A stretch of 64,000 bases of DNA from Dyella sp. C9 (GTDB taxonomy: Bacteria; Pseudomonadota; Gammaproteobacteria; Xanthomonadales; Rhodanobacteraceae). Positions 35,041-43,633 of this stretch are shown piece by piece. The notes under the pieces are model-generated. The model worked only from the letters and a program-made list of their open reading frames with translations, was not told the origin of the DNA and searched no databases. The position numbers and the translations under genes were made by a program. The first letter of the stretch is position 1. Every line of letters starts with the position of its first letter. The DNA lies in contig NZ_QIRF01000004.1 in assembly GCF_003332825.1 (NCBI RefSeq), positions 276,016-340,015 on the forward strand, in the 5' to 3' direction.

Positions 35041-35553
35041 TCAGCGGCCGTGTTGCCGCGAGTAGCTCACCAGCCCGTCGAGCCATGCCTGGTGTCCGTT
35101 GATCATCGGATTGGGCGTGGTCCTGGCCAGTTCCTGTGCCGGTGCGCCGATCTGCGACTCCTGCGTGAGGATGCGCACGCGGTGGCCGGGCAGGTTTTCG
35201 ACCAGCCATGCGTGATGGACGTCCAGGCGCTTGCTCGCATCACCTTCCGCCCAGCCATGCCACGCCACGCGCCCGGGTTTTCCGGCGGCCGGTGGCTGGT
35301 ACTCGGTCACTTCGGCCTCGATCGGGAAGCCGAACGTGCTGAAGTGGAAACGCGCGCCCTGGCTGAGTCGCGGGCCGCTGCCATCGTGGAAGCGGATGTC
35401 CGAGGCGTTGCTGTAATAGACCGGCCAGTCGGCCGTGTTGTCCAGATGGGCCCACACCTGGTCGGCATCGAGGCCGGCGACGATGACCTCGTTGGAGGCG
35501 AAGTTGTCCGTGGTGCCCGGCAGGTAGTCCTCGGGCCAGATGATTTCATGCAT
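35041..35553 (-). CDS. SRPBCC-domain (START-like) protein
   Basis: 170-residue single-domain protein with a polyketide-cyclase/START-like fold, judged from TSNEVIVAGLDADQVWAHLD-like opening (FASNEVIVAGLDADQVWAHL), GARFHFSTFGFPIEAEVTEY and AWHGWAEGDASKRLDVHHAW. It binds a hydrophobic ligand; no catalytic assignment is possible. First gene of a minus-strand set with DJ-1 and old yellow enzyme, divergent from a LysR regulator. The ATG at 35553 has GAGGAGA upstream. Confidence 0.85.
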   Translation of the reverse strand: MHEIIWPEDYLPGTTDNFASNEVIVAGLDADQVWAHLDNTADWPVYYSNASDIRFHDGSGPRLSQGARFHFSTFGFPIEAEVTEYQPPAAGKPGRVAWHGWAEGDASKRLDVHHAWLVENLPGHRVRILTQESQIGAPAQELARTTPNPMINGHQAWLDGLVSYSRQHGR

Positions 35554-35674
35554 GGGTGTCTCCTCGCGTCGTGCCGCGACGGTGGGTAAGGCGCGGCCTG
35601 CTTGTCGTCGTCGCGCCGCAGGCGTGGCGCTGTGGGGTGCACTTCATGATGGTGGTCATCGTGATATAAGGCCA

Positions 35675-35701
35675 ATGATGCTTCTTTATTTCCAACATCA
35701 T
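35675..35701. promoter_or_regulatory. Candidate LysR site in the SRPBCC/LysR divergent region
   Basis: ATGATG-N15-CATCAT inverted repeat that overlaps the LysR start codon; the longest T-N11-A style match sits inside. A second related palindrome (ATGATGGTGGTCATC) is about 30 bases to the left. LysR proteins often bind such pairs between divergent genes. Confidence 0.4.
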
Positions 35702-36608
35702 GCAGCCTGATATCAGGACGCTCGATCTCAACCTGCTCAAGACGCTCGATGCCTTGCTCGACGAGCGCAGCGTGACGCGTGCCGCCGAACGCCTCTCGCT
35801 CACCCAGCCAGCGGTGAGCGGCATGTTGACCCGATTGCGCGAAAGCCTAGGCGACCCGCTGTTCAAGCGCGGTCAACGCGGCATGGTGCCGACGCTGCGT
35901 GCACTGGAACTGGCGGGCCCGGTGAAAAAGGTGCTGGAAGATATCGAGGCCTTGCTGCGCCCGCAGGCCTTCGATCCCGCCGCCGCCGAGCTCACGTTGG
36001 CGGTCGCCTCGACCGACTACGCGCTGCAGGTGGTGATGCTGCCGTTCCTCGCGACCATAAGAACGCGCGCGCCTGGCATTCGCGTGGCCGTGCTTCCGAT
36101 CCAGGACCAGCGCGTACATGCACAACTGGAACGCGGCGAGATCGACATGGCGCTGGTGACGCCGGACAGCGCGCCGGGCGACCTGCATGTGCGCCGGCTT
36201 TTCGACGAGCGCTACGTCTGCGTACTGCGTGAGGACCATCCCTATGCGGGCAGGCGCAAGCTCACCTTGGACCGTTTCTGCGCGATGGATCATGCGCTGG
36301 TTTCGTATCGCGGCGGAAGTTTCAGTGGTGTCACCGACGAGGCGTTGGCTCGCCTCGGCCGGTCGCGGCGCGTCACCGTGTCGGTTACCAGCTTTCTCGC
36401 GCTGCCCGAGTTGGTGCGGCACAGCGAGCTGATGGCCGTGGTGCCACGGCGTCTTGCCATGCAGGCGAAAGGCTTGGCGGTGCTGGAGCCGCCGCTGGAG
36501 ATACCCGGCTTTACCAAGTCGGTGGTCTGGCACGAGCGCACGCATCATTCGCCGGCGCATCGCTGGATTCGAACGCTGCTGGCTGAAGTAAGCCAGCGCA
36601 AGCCGTAG
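35700..36608 (+). CDS. LysR-family regulator divergent from the SRPBCC/DJ-1/OYE operon
   Basis: 302 residues. N-terminal helix-turn-helix LDLNLLKTLDALLDERSVTR, AAERLSLTQPAVSGMLTRLR, followed by a substrate domain of the NodD/SyrM-like branch (PLFKRGQRGMVPTLRALELA; LVRHSELMAVVPRRLAMQAK). Located 146 bp from the SRPBCC start on the opposite strand, so it most likely controls that operon. Its last codons and stop form one arm of a hairpin shared with the convergent lldD gene. Confidence 0.93.
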   Translation: MQPDIRTLDLNLLKTLDALLDERSVTRAAERLSLTQPAVSGMLTRLRESLGDPLFKRGQRGMVPTLRALELAGPVKKVLEDIEALLRPQAFDPAAAELTLAVASTDYALQVVMLPFLATIRTRAPGIRVAVLPIQDQRVHAQLERGEIDMALVTPDSAPGDLHVRRLFDERYVCVLREDHPYAGRRKLTLDRFCAMDHALVSYRGGSFSGVTDEALARLGRSRRVTVSVTSFLALPELVRHSELMAVVPRRLAMQAKGLAVLEPPLEIPGFTKSVVWHERTHHSPAHRWIRTLLAEVSQRKP

Positions 36609-36624
36609 GCGCGTCGCCTACGGC
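36602..36624. terminator. Bidirectional hairpin overlapping two convergent stop codons
   Basis: Perfect 10-bp inverted repeat (arms 36602-36611 and 36615-36624, 3-base loop) made of the last codons of the LysR gene and of lldD. There is no T-run on either side, so intrinsic termination is uncertain; it may stabilise 3' ends. Confidence 0.5.
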
Positions 36625-37757
36625 ATGCCCGCCAACGATTGCCGCGTGATATCAGCCACCGACCTTGCGCCGGTGAGCGTCATAGCCACGCGCATTTCAT
36701 AGGCCATCAGGTCGAGCAGTTTCTCCACACCCTGCTGCCCGCGTGCCGCGAGTGCGTAGACGAAGGCACGACCGAGCAACACGGCATCGGCACCCAGCGC
36801 GATCATGCGAACGATGTCCAGGCCATTGCGAATGCCCGAGTCGGCCAGGATGGCCAGCTCGCCCTTCACCGCATCGGCAATCGCCGGCAGCGCGCGTGCG
36901 GTGGACAGCACACCATCGAGCTGGCGCCCGCCGTGGTTGGAAACCACGATGCCGTCCGCGCCAAACGAGACGGCATCACGTGCATCCTCCGCGTCGAGGA
37001 TGCCCTTGATCAGCATCGGTCCTTTCCAGAACGCGCGTATCCACTCCAGGTCCTTCCATGAAATGGATGGATCGAAGTTGGTGGCGAGCCAGCCGATGTA
37101 ATCCTCCAGACCGGTGGGATGGCCGCGGTAGACCGAGATGTTGCCCAGGTCATGCGGGCGCCCCCACAGCCCCACGTTCCATGCCCACACAGGATGCGTC
37201 ATGGCCTGCCAGTAGCGGCGCAGTGCCGCGTAGGGGCCACTCATGCCCGAATGCGCATCGCGGTAGCGCGCGCCGGGCGTGGGCATGTCCACGGTGAACA
37301 TCAGCGTGGTGCAGCCGGCGGCCCTTGCGCGCTCGAGCGCGTTCTGCATGAAGCCGCGATCTTTCAGCACATAGAGCTGGAACCACATCGGCCGCGTGAT
37401 GGCCGGCGCGACTTCCTCGATGGGGCAGACCGACACCGTGGACAAGGTGAACGGAATACCCCTGGCGTCGGCGGCACGCGCCGCCTGCACTTCACCGCGC
37501 CGCGCATACATGCCGGTGAGTCCCACTGGCGCCAGTGCCACCGGCATGGCGAAGTGCTGGCCCAGTACTTCGGTTTCCAGCGACAGCTCGGACATGTTGC
37601 GCAGGATGCGCTGGCGCAGTGCGATGTCCGCAAGATCCTCCACGTTGCGTCGCAGCGTGCGCTCGGCAAAGGCGCCGCCGTCGATGTAGTGGAACAGGAA
37701 CGGCGGAAGCCGGCGCCTGGCTGCGGCCCGGTAGTCGGTGGGGGCGGAGATGATCAT
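36618..37757 (-). CDS. lldD: FMN-dependent L-lactate dehydrogenase LldD
   Basis: Membrane-associated, quinone-linked oxidation of L-lactate to pyruvate. 379 residues, near identical in motif order to E. coli Lld[101 protein letters not shown] and [20 protein letters not shown] with the catalytic His/Arg. No lldP permease or lldR regulator is adjacent. The ATG at 37757 matches the family start; the frame further upstream is not conserved. Converges with a LysR gene. Confidence 0.96.
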   Translation of the reverse strand: MIISAPTDYRAAARRRLPPFLFHYIDGGAFAERTLRRNVEDLADIALRQRILRNMSELSLETEVLGQHFAMPVALAPVGLTGMYARRGEVQAARAADARGIPFTLSTVSVCPIEEVAPAITRPMWFQLYVLKDRGFMQNALERARAAGCTTLMFTVDMPTPGARYRDAHSGMSGPYAALRRYWQAMTHPVWAWNVGLWGRPHDLGNISVYRGHPTGLEDYIGWLATNFDPSISWKDLEWIRAFWKGPMLIKGILDAEDARDAVSFGADGIVVSNHGGRQLDGVLSTARALPAIADAVKGELAILADSGIRNGLDIVRMIALGADAVLLGRAFVYALAARGQQGVEKLLDLMAYEMRVAMTLTGARSVADITRQSLAGMP

Positions 37758-37924
37758 GCGAAAGATCCCGGCATCGGTTCCCTGACGGGAGACTGCCATG
37801 CTTCCTGCCATGACGGTGTGATTGCGCCGGCATGACGCTGCCGATCGCGCGTCGATGCACTCGCGCGCAAGCCGGTGCTCATGGCACAGTGAACGACGCG
37901 CGCAATTCCCCAAGGGAGTGTGGA

Positions 37925-38938
37925 ATGGCTTCACGGTGGTCGATGTGGCGAACAGGTGGGTCGATGCTTGCGCTGGCGATGGCCTGCTCCGGTGTGCAGG
38001 CGGGCACGACTATCCCGGCGGTGTTCGAGGCGGGGCATGTCTACGCCACGCCGCGCCTGAGTGACGGATCGTTGCTCAGGCTGCTGGTGGATACGGGCGG
38101 CGGCGGTGCATGGACGTACTGGCTGGGTGAATGGAGCCGCGCGGGCCAAGGCCTCGTGGCGATGGCACCGTGCAGCCTCGGCGAGGAGAGCGTGCCGCAG
38201 TACGTGCCCCCTTCATTCCGTGGCGTGCCATTGCCCGCGCCGAACGGACCGTGCAAGGGCGTCTCGCGTTATCCGACGGAGCCCGGCGTACGGGGAACCT
38301 TCGACGGCATGCTCGGTGCCAACTATCTTTCCACGCAGGGCGTCTGGACCTTCGATTACCCGGCGCAGCGGCTGGTGCTGGAAGATCACGGCTGGACGGC
38401 CGGTGCGGCGGCGCATCGCGTGCCGTTGGGCTTCGACGTCCTGCGCAACGGGCTGCGTCGCGGCTTTCCACGCGTGACCATGATCGTTGCCGGCGAGCCC
38501 ATCGACATGCTGCTGGACACCGGCGCCACCAGCCACCCCACGGCCGAGACGCGGGTGGCCACGGGCGAGCCGGTGGCCAGGGGCGAGGGCGTGACCAGTT
38601 ACATCACCACTTCGATGCTGGAGCGCTGGCATCGCGCGCACCCCGAATGGCGGGTGATCGAGCATGGTGATGACCTGTTTGGCAGCGCGAATGCCTCGCG
38701 CGTGATTCGTGTGCCGGAGATTGTCTGGGCGGGTTACAGCATGGGCCCGGTATGGTTTACCGAACGCCCCGACTCGGCGTTTCACCAGATGATGGCCTCG
38801 ATGATGGACCGCAGGCCCGATGGCGCACTGGGAGCCAACGTGTTCCGGCATTTCGTGCTGACCATGGATTACCCGGGCGAGGCGGCCTGGGCCACCTGCC
38901 ATGACACCTCGTTCTGCCACACGATGCTCGCGGAGTAA
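37925..38938 (+). CDS. Secreted protein with two DTG motifs (retropepsin-like fold candidate)
   Basis: 337 residues with a signal peptide ([17 protein letters not shown], about 11-27). Two copies of an aspartyl-protease-type motif are visible: [15 protein letters not shown] near residue 50 and [16 protein letters not shown] near residue 195. A DTG/DTGATS pair suggests two lobes of a pepsin/retropepsin-like fold in a periplasmic protein. No hydrophobic-hydrophobic-glycine check is possible by eye for the first lobe. AAGGGAG lies upstream of the ATG. Function unknown; peptidase activity is inference. Confidence 0.65.
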   Translation: MASRWSMWRTGGSMLALAMACSGVQAGTTIPAVFEAGHVYATPRLSDGSLLRLLVDTGGGGAWTYWLGEWSRAGQGLVAMAPCSLGEESVPQYVPPSFRGVPLPAPNGPCKGVSRYPTEPGVRGTFDGMLGANYLSTQGVWTFDYPAQRLVLEDHGWTAGAAAHRVPLGFDVLRNGLRRGFPRVTMIVAGEPIDMLLDTGATSHPTAETRVATGEPVARGEGVTSYITTSMLERWHRAHPEWRVIEHGDDLFGSANASRVIRVPEIVWAGYSMGPVWFTERPDSAFHQMMASMMDRRPDGALGANVFRHFVLTMDYPGEAAWATCHDTSFCHTMLAE

Positions 38939-38955
38939 GCGCCCCGCCATCGGGC

Positions 38956-39867
38956 TCAGCGGCGTACCGCGAGCACCCCATCCAGTGCCAGCTGCGCCTT
39001 GAAGCCGGCCTTTTCCAGTCGGCGGGCCACCTCGCGTGGCACGTCGCGGTCGCTGGTGAGCTTGTTGGGGCTGCCGGTGTAGTGGAACATCCGCCCGCCG
39101 CGGCGCAGCACGCGCGCGAGCTGGTCGTAGAACACCTGCGAATAGAGTTCGCCGGCAATGCCGAAACGCGGTGGGTCATGCAGCAGCGCATCCACCGAGG
39201 CGTCGGCGACCTGGGTGATAGCCTGCGAGACATCGGCATGGGTAAGCTGCAGGCGCCCGCCTGCGGCAGCTGAATCGGGATCCGGCGACCACGGGTTGAG
39301 CGTGCGCAGCCACAGCACGTCCGGATTCTTCTCGAACGATTGCATGCGCGCCACGCCGGCTTCCAGGCAGCACGCCGCGAAATAACCCAGGCCGCCACAG
39401 GTATCGAGCAACGCCTTGCCGCGCGGTTCCACCAGCGCCACCTTGCGGCGTGCGTCCTCGAACGGCGATTCCTTCGCGGTGGGCAGCATCTTGATGCCGT
39501 CGATCTCGAAGGTCGGCGCTCCCCATTCGGTCGGCACCAGCTTGATCAGCGAGCCGGAGAAGCGGGACACCGTCGCGAATTCCTCGCCGTCCCAATAGTA
39601 GATGCTGCGATCCTTGAGCTTGTGCGGGTAGGGGTAGTGCTCGCCCTTCCACTGCCAACCGTCGGTACCGAGCGAGGCTTCACCCCGGGTTTGGCCCAGG
39701 TCCAGCGAACCCGTCCATAGCGTTGCGCCGGCATCGCGCGCGGCGAGCAAGGCATCGGCGGTGGGGCGGGTGAGCAGGGGGCCGGCGTAGTGCGACAAGG
39801 TGTGGATTTCCTGGATGAAATGGGTGCGGCTCGCAGGGAGGGCGAACGTCCCGCGTGGCGCCGACAT
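38956..39867 (-). CDS. Class I SAM-dependent methyltransferase
   Basis: About 303 residues. Rossmann methyltransferase core with GKALLDTCGGLGYFAACCLE (SAM loop), QSFEKNPDVLWLRTLNPWSP (acidic residue after beta 2), DASVDALLHDPPRFGIAGEL (motif IV, DPPR) and VLRRGGRMFHYTGSPNK. The DPP motif is often seen in enzymes acting on nitrogen atoms of nucleic acid or protein, but the substrate is unknown. The N-terminal ~120 residues are a separate domain. Start at 39867 (MSAPRGTFALPASRTHF) chosen for distance from the open-ended upstream extension; the ATG at 39942 is an alternative. Confidence 0.8.
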   Translation of the reverse strand: MSAPRGTFALPASRTHFIQEIHTLSHYAGPLLTRPTADALLAARDAGATLWTGSLDLGQTRGEASLGTDGWQWKGEHYPYPHKLKDRSIYYWDGEEFATVSRFSGSLIKLVPTEWGAPTFEIDGIKMLPTAKESPFEDARRKVALVEPRGKALLDTCGGLGYFAACCLEAGVARMQSFEKNPDVLWLRTLNPWSPDPDSAAAGGRLQLTHADVSQAITQVADASVDALLHDPPRFGIAGELYSQVFYDQLARVLRRGGRMFHYTGSPNKLTSDRDVPREVARRLEKAGFKAQLALDGVLAVRR

Positions 39868-40374
39868 TTTTGCATATCCGCCGCTTGCGCCCTGTGCCGG
39901 TAAAACGATGTGCCCGCAGCGCGGGTACCGGATGAGCTTCATGTGCTCATCTCGAGGCTCGGGCGCGCAGCCCCGTGGCTGCGCCATCATGAGGGTTGGG
40001 AACTGGCCCACCGGTGAAGTGGATTTCGCCACTGCCGAGGCGGCCATGGCCACCAACCCGCTTGCACCGAACCGTCTCACTGCGGCGCTGCCGCCGTTCC
40101 TGCGCAGGCGGGTGAAGGCGGATCAACGTTACTGGCAGGGCGCAAGCCAGTGGCCTTGCGCCGTCCTCCGGCATCCGTCGGGCCGTGCTTGGACGCTGGC
40201 GCGGTGCAGCGAGATCTCGCGCCAGTCGAGCCCGTTCCGCGGTTTCTTGCCGTGATGATCGCTGCCAGTCCCGGGAACCCTGATGGAAAGACCCTGTCTA
40301 GTCAGGCTGGTCGCAACGCGCGCTGATGGCATGCGCATGTTTCGTGTGGGGCATTGGCTTGAGTTTGGGGTGTC
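39868..40374. other. 507-base stretch without a convincing gene
   Basis: Open frames exist on both strands but none has a domain or a ribosome binding site that I believe. It contains a GCGCAGCC-CCGT-GGCTGCGC hairpin (39965-39984) without T-tract and the 11-mer CTGTCTAGTCA (40294-40304) that also occurs upstream of the PhnX-like operon. Confidence 0.4.
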
Positions 40375-41448
40375 ATGCAGCGTTCGGGGCAGCTTCGGTA
40401 TCGACAGGAGGAGAGTGCGCGCGGCCTGGCATTACTCGACAGCGAAACCCGTGAGTCCTTGGGGCGCAGGCGCTGGCGACAGCCGCCGCTAACGCGCCCG
40501 GAGCTGGCGCTGGCGCTGATTGTGGTGTTGGTGCTGCACCTGCTGTTTGCGTTGTCGCTGTGGTACGAGATGCAGCCGAGGTCGTTCCATCCGATGGTGG
40601 TGAACCGCGATACCGATCGGGCGATGATCGTTCGTCTGATCGACCACCCCAGCAAACCGCGCGCCACCCAGCCTGCTGAGCCAACCGCGAGATCAGAAAG
40701 TCCGGTGCCACCGCGGCCAGTGGCGGCGGCCGCCGTTGCCCCGGTGGCGCACGAGAAGCCCCGCCGGGACGCCATGGTCGTGCAGGATCATGAAGCTACG
40801 CCTGCGCCGGCGGCCTCCGTGGCGGCGCCCTCGGCCATCAGTTTGTTCGCCAAGGATGGTTCGATCCGCCTGCAGCCTTCGACGGCTGCTGTCCCGGCAA
40901 CGGCAACTACCGTCGATGGGCAGGCCAAGCCTGTCGACGATCGTCAGATCATGCAGCACGACAGCAACCGGATGCACTACAAGGCCACGCGCTTTGAAAA
41001 GTATTTCCCGCCACCGAACGAGACGGCCGGTGGCGCGGTGGGTCGTCATATAGGCGATGCGATCAAGGAGATCGCCAAAAGCGTCTGCGATCCCAACAAG
41101 AAGAGCACGGCTACCAACTTGCTATGCGGCGCGCCCCCGTTGCCACCTTCGCCCATGGACAAGGACGAACGCCTGAACCTGCCGCCGCCATCACTGGCCG
41201 ACAATCCGAATCCGCCCAAGGCGCCGCCGCTTTCGAGCTGCATCGCCGAGTACAGGGAGGGAAAGCCACTGCCCTACGGCTGCCCGGTGAACACGCCCGA
41301 TCTGGCCTTCAAGGCCGAGATGCGTGAATGCATCGATCTTTTCCGTGCAGGTAAGCGCCTCAAGACATGGTGCCCTGCCGATACGCCGCAGCGCGCAGCC
41401 GCCGAGCCGGTGCAGCCCGCGGATTCCTCGAGTACCGAAACGCATTGA
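40375..41448 (+). CDS. Proline-rich inner-membrane protein with duplicated Cys motif (TonB-N-like)
   Basis: 357 residues, family not recognised. A charged N terminus, one membrane segment at about 45-65 (ALALIVVLVLHLLFALSLWY), then a Pro/Ala/Lys-rich periplasmic stretch (QPAEPTARSESPVPPRPVAA) as in TonB proteins, but no TonB C-terminal domain. The C terminus has two copies of CI-x2-[YF]-R-x-G-K-x-L-x3-CP-x-[ND]-TP at residues 289-309 and 319-339, about 30 apart, so probably two disulfide-bonded hairpins. A downstream gene (41972-42316) encodes a stand-alone TonB C-terminal domain. A shared function is inference. Confidence 0.7.
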   Translation: MQRSGQLRYRQEESARGLALLDSETRESLGRRRWRQPPLTRPELALALIVVLVLHLLFALSLWYEMQPRSFHPMVVNRDTDRAMIVRLIDHPSKPRATQPAEPTARSESPVPPRPVAAAAVAPVAHEKPRRDAMVVQDHEATPAPAASVAAPSAISLFAKDGSIRLQPSTAAVPATATTVDGQAKPVDDRQIMQHDSNRMHYKATRFEKYFPPPNETAGGAVGRHIGDAIKEIAKSVCDPNKKSTATNLLCGAPPLPPSPMDKDERLNLPPPSLADNPNPPKAPPLSSCIAEYREGKPLPYGCPVNTPDLAFKAEMRECIDLFRAGKRLKTWCPADTPQRAAAEPVQPADSSSTETH

Positions 41449-41971
41449 ACCATGCCGATCATGCGCGGCGTCCGGATGTCGTCCCGTCCGGGCTGGTGTC
41501 CACGTGCGCTTCCACCTCTATCCGATGACAAGGCGTCGCCCGACGGATGGTGCTCATCAGCCAAGTTGAACGGGTTTGATGGATGGTTGGTGTTCAACCC
41601 CAAGCGGACATTTTCGCCCTATCTCGTGAAGACGAGTTTGGCCACGCCTTGGCGGTCATGGAGGTGCCGGGGAATCAGGTCTGGCCCCCAAATCGATGAA
41701 CCTGAGGGTGTTCAGGGTAGGGTTTTGCCGACATGAGCCGTCCTGCAGGGAAAGGTTCCCGCATCGCCTCGTGCTCCCGCATCGTCCGCCACGAGGATGA
41801 TTGGGCACGGTACCGATATGGCTGCCACCGTTGATTTGCTGGCCAAGGGTTCACGGTCATGCAGATTTTCTCCACGGGTCGATTGAGAAAAACATGCATG
41901 GAGCAGATGATGGAAGGTCGTCGCCCCCACCCATCAATCGCTTCGGTACGTTCCGACGAGGCCGCACGACG
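41449..41971. other. 523-base stretch without a convincing gene
   Basis: Short open frames only, none with recognisable motif. It includes a GTTGAAC...GTTCAAC inverted repeat (near 41567-41601) and a GGGG-AATCAGGTCTGG-CCCC phrase near 41668-41686. It may hold the promoter of the TonB-C-domain gene. A decayed gene cannot be excluded. Confidence 0.35.
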
Positions 41972-42316
41972 ATGATCAGGCGATCGCTCCTTGGCAGGAG
42001 TTCATGGCTCGTTGTGGGACTGTCGGGATCGCTGGCTTGGATGTCATCTGGCTCGTCGATCGCGGCCGATTGGCCCCACGATGCATCGGGGGCGCCGGTG
42101 AGTGGCCTGGTCATCGTACGCGCCACGGTGAGCCAGGATGGCCGGGTCGTGCGGGCAGTTGTCGACAGCAGTTCCGGTTACCCGGCATTGGACGACAAAG
42201 CGCTTTCAACTGTGTGGAAATGGCAATTTCACCCCTGGTACAAGGATGGCGTTGCCGTTGAGGGCGTCGTACGGGTTCCTGTTCGGCTGGATCCGCCTCG
42301 CCCGGAGGAAAGATAG
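41972..42316 (+). CDS. Secreted stand-alone TonB C-terminal domain protein
   Basis: 114 residues. A signal peptide (WLVVGLSGSLAWMSSGSS, about 12-29) is followed directly by a TonB C-terminal-like domain: GLVIVRATVSQDGRVVRAVV, YPALDDKALSTVWKWQFHPW and a final beta strand RVPVRLDP. It has no membrane anchor or Pro-rich spacer, so it is not a complete TonB. The ATG at 41972 was chosen because the signal peptide starts there. It may cooperate with the Pro-rich membrane protein upstream. Confidence 0.75.
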   Translation: MIRRSLLGRSSWLVVGLSGSLAWMSSGSSIAADWPHDASGAPVSGLVIVRATVSQDGRVVRAVVDSSSGYPALDDKALSTVWKWQFHPWYKDGVAVEGVVRVPVRLDPPRPEER

Positions 42317-42441
42317 CGCTTTGGGCTGACAGCTCAGGGCTTTCGGAGTCAGGGCCAGCTGGTCTTCCGGGTAATCATCGCGGCGCTTCGGCAAGCGATG
42401 CCGATGTGCCAATGTTCAATCACTTTCTCGCGTGGTCGGAG

Positions 42442-42461
42442 CCAGGGCGTAGCCGCCCTGG
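42442..42461. repeat. Short GC-rich hairpin near the phosphoesterase 3' end
   Basis: CCAGGGCG-TAGC-CGCCCTGG, a perfect 8-bp stem 31 bases beyond the phosphoesterase stop (minus strand). There is no T-tract, so it may be a 3' end stabiliser rather than an intrinsic terminator. Confidence 0.4.
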
Positions 42462-42491
42462 CGAGCGTGACCGCGATTCAGGAAACCTGCC

Positions 42492-43616
42492 TCATTGACG
42501 GCCTGGCTGGTTGAACACGTCAGTGCCGAATGCCCGCAGGTCCTTCTTGCCGGCATAGCCCAGATATGGCAGGCCAAACCACTGCTCGATGCTGCGCAAG
42601 GCCGAATAGTGGTTGTACGGCACCTGGGATACCGTGCCAGGGCGGATGAAGGGCGAGATCAGCACGGCACCGATGCGGCCACCACCTGGTCCGTATTGGC
42701 CAGGCGTGGGCCCGCCTGGCAGGCCCTTTTCACCGCAGCATGCCTTTGCATCGGTGCCTTCGTCGAACGTGATGATGAGCAGGCCATCGCGCTGAAAGGC
42801 CGGCGATGCGGTAATGCGTGGCACCCAGGTCTTGAGGAAGGCGTCGGCGGACACCAGGCCGCCGGGCTCACCGTTCATGCACGGCGCGTTGTGTCCGTCA
42901 TGGCATAGGTCAGGCGTGATGAAGGCGAAGTTCGGCGTGGTCTCCGCCTGCGCGAGGTCAGTGGCGAGCCTGTCGAGCGAAACGACATGCTCCCGGCAGC
43001 CCGGCGCATCGTCGATGATGGAATGGAAGTAGATGAAAGGGTTGTGTTTGTCGGCGTAGCGGTCATGCAGCGATTCGTGATTCGTCGCGTCCTTGGTACC
43101 GATCACGGCGTGGCCACACTGCGCTGCCTCGCGGGTGGGATCGCTGCCCATGCCTTCCATGTAGCCTTTCCAGGTCCACTTGGCCGACTGCAACTGGTCA
43201 CCCACGGTTTTCACCGTGGAGGGGTAGACGCAGCCACGTCCCGCGAGCTGGCCGCTGTCGTCCAACGCGTGGGTCGACGGCTGGAATTCCGAGAAGACGC
43301 GGCAATCGTCCTGGGTCTCAGGATTTGGGGCCTGGCCGCTGATCAGCGAAATGTAATTGTCCAGGCTGTTGTGACCGGTGCCGTAGTACTGCTCCAGCAA
43401 GGCGCCCTGGCGGGTCAGCTCGTGTGCCAGGTAAGGGGCCGGCGACTGCGCGCCGAACGTGATGTCGAAGGGTTCGTTCTCCAGCACGATGACGAAGACG
43501 TGCCTGACCGGCACATCGCCCGGCAGCGCAGTCGGTGCCGCCTTCGCGACCGGCCACAGCGCGGCCAGGCCGAGAAGGAAGGACGAAAATGTTCGAAGCA
43601 TGGCCTTTTGATTCAT
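42492..43616 (-). CDS. Secreted phosphoesterase-family protein (acid phosphatase / phospholipase C-like)
   Basis: 374 residues with a signal peptide (SFLLGLAALWPVAKAAPTAL). Phosphoesterase family features: HVFVIVLENEPFDITFGAQS with the metal-binding Glu/Asn, TGHNSLDNYISLISGQAPNP with the nucleophile Ser/Thr region, TPDLCHDGHNAPCMN and IITFDEGTDAKACCG with Asp/Glu ligands. It resembles AcpA/phosphoesterase PF04185 enzymes, which hydrolyse phosphate esters in the periplasm. ATG at 43616 with AGGAA upstream; a much longer open frame merges it with an antisense reading of the next gene and is rejected. It follows the alpha/beta hydrolase (17-bp gap). Confidence 0.88.
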   Translation of the reverse strand: MNQKAMLRTFSSFLLGLAALWPVAKAAPTALPGDVPVRHVFVIVLENEPFDITFGAQSPAPYLAHELTRQGALLEQYYGTGHNSLDNYISLISGQAPNPETQDDCRVFSEFQPSTHALDDSGQLAGRGCVYPSTVKTVGDQLQSAKWTWKGYMEGMGSDPTREAAQCGHAVIGTKDATNHESLHDRYADKHNPFIYFHSIIDDAPGCREHVVSLDRLATDLAQAETTPNFAFITPDLCHDGHNAPCMNGEPGGLVSADAFLKTWVPRITASPAFQRDGLLIITFDEGTDAKACCGEKGLPGGPTPGQYGPGGGRIGAVLISPFIRPGTVSQVPYNHYSALRSIEQWFGLPYLGYAGKKDLRAFGTDVFNQPGRQ

Positions 43617-43633
43617 ATGGGTTCCTGCGTTCT

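Noticed and set aside
39800..40255. 151-codon plus-strand open frame in the gap upstream of the Pro-rich membrane protein
   Set aside because: No domain, no ribosome binding site, and it overlaps the methyltransferase start region.
41452..41736. 94-codon plus-strand open frame between the Pro-rich and TonB-C genes
   Set aside because: No recognisable motif, weak start, Trp/Arg-rich random composition.
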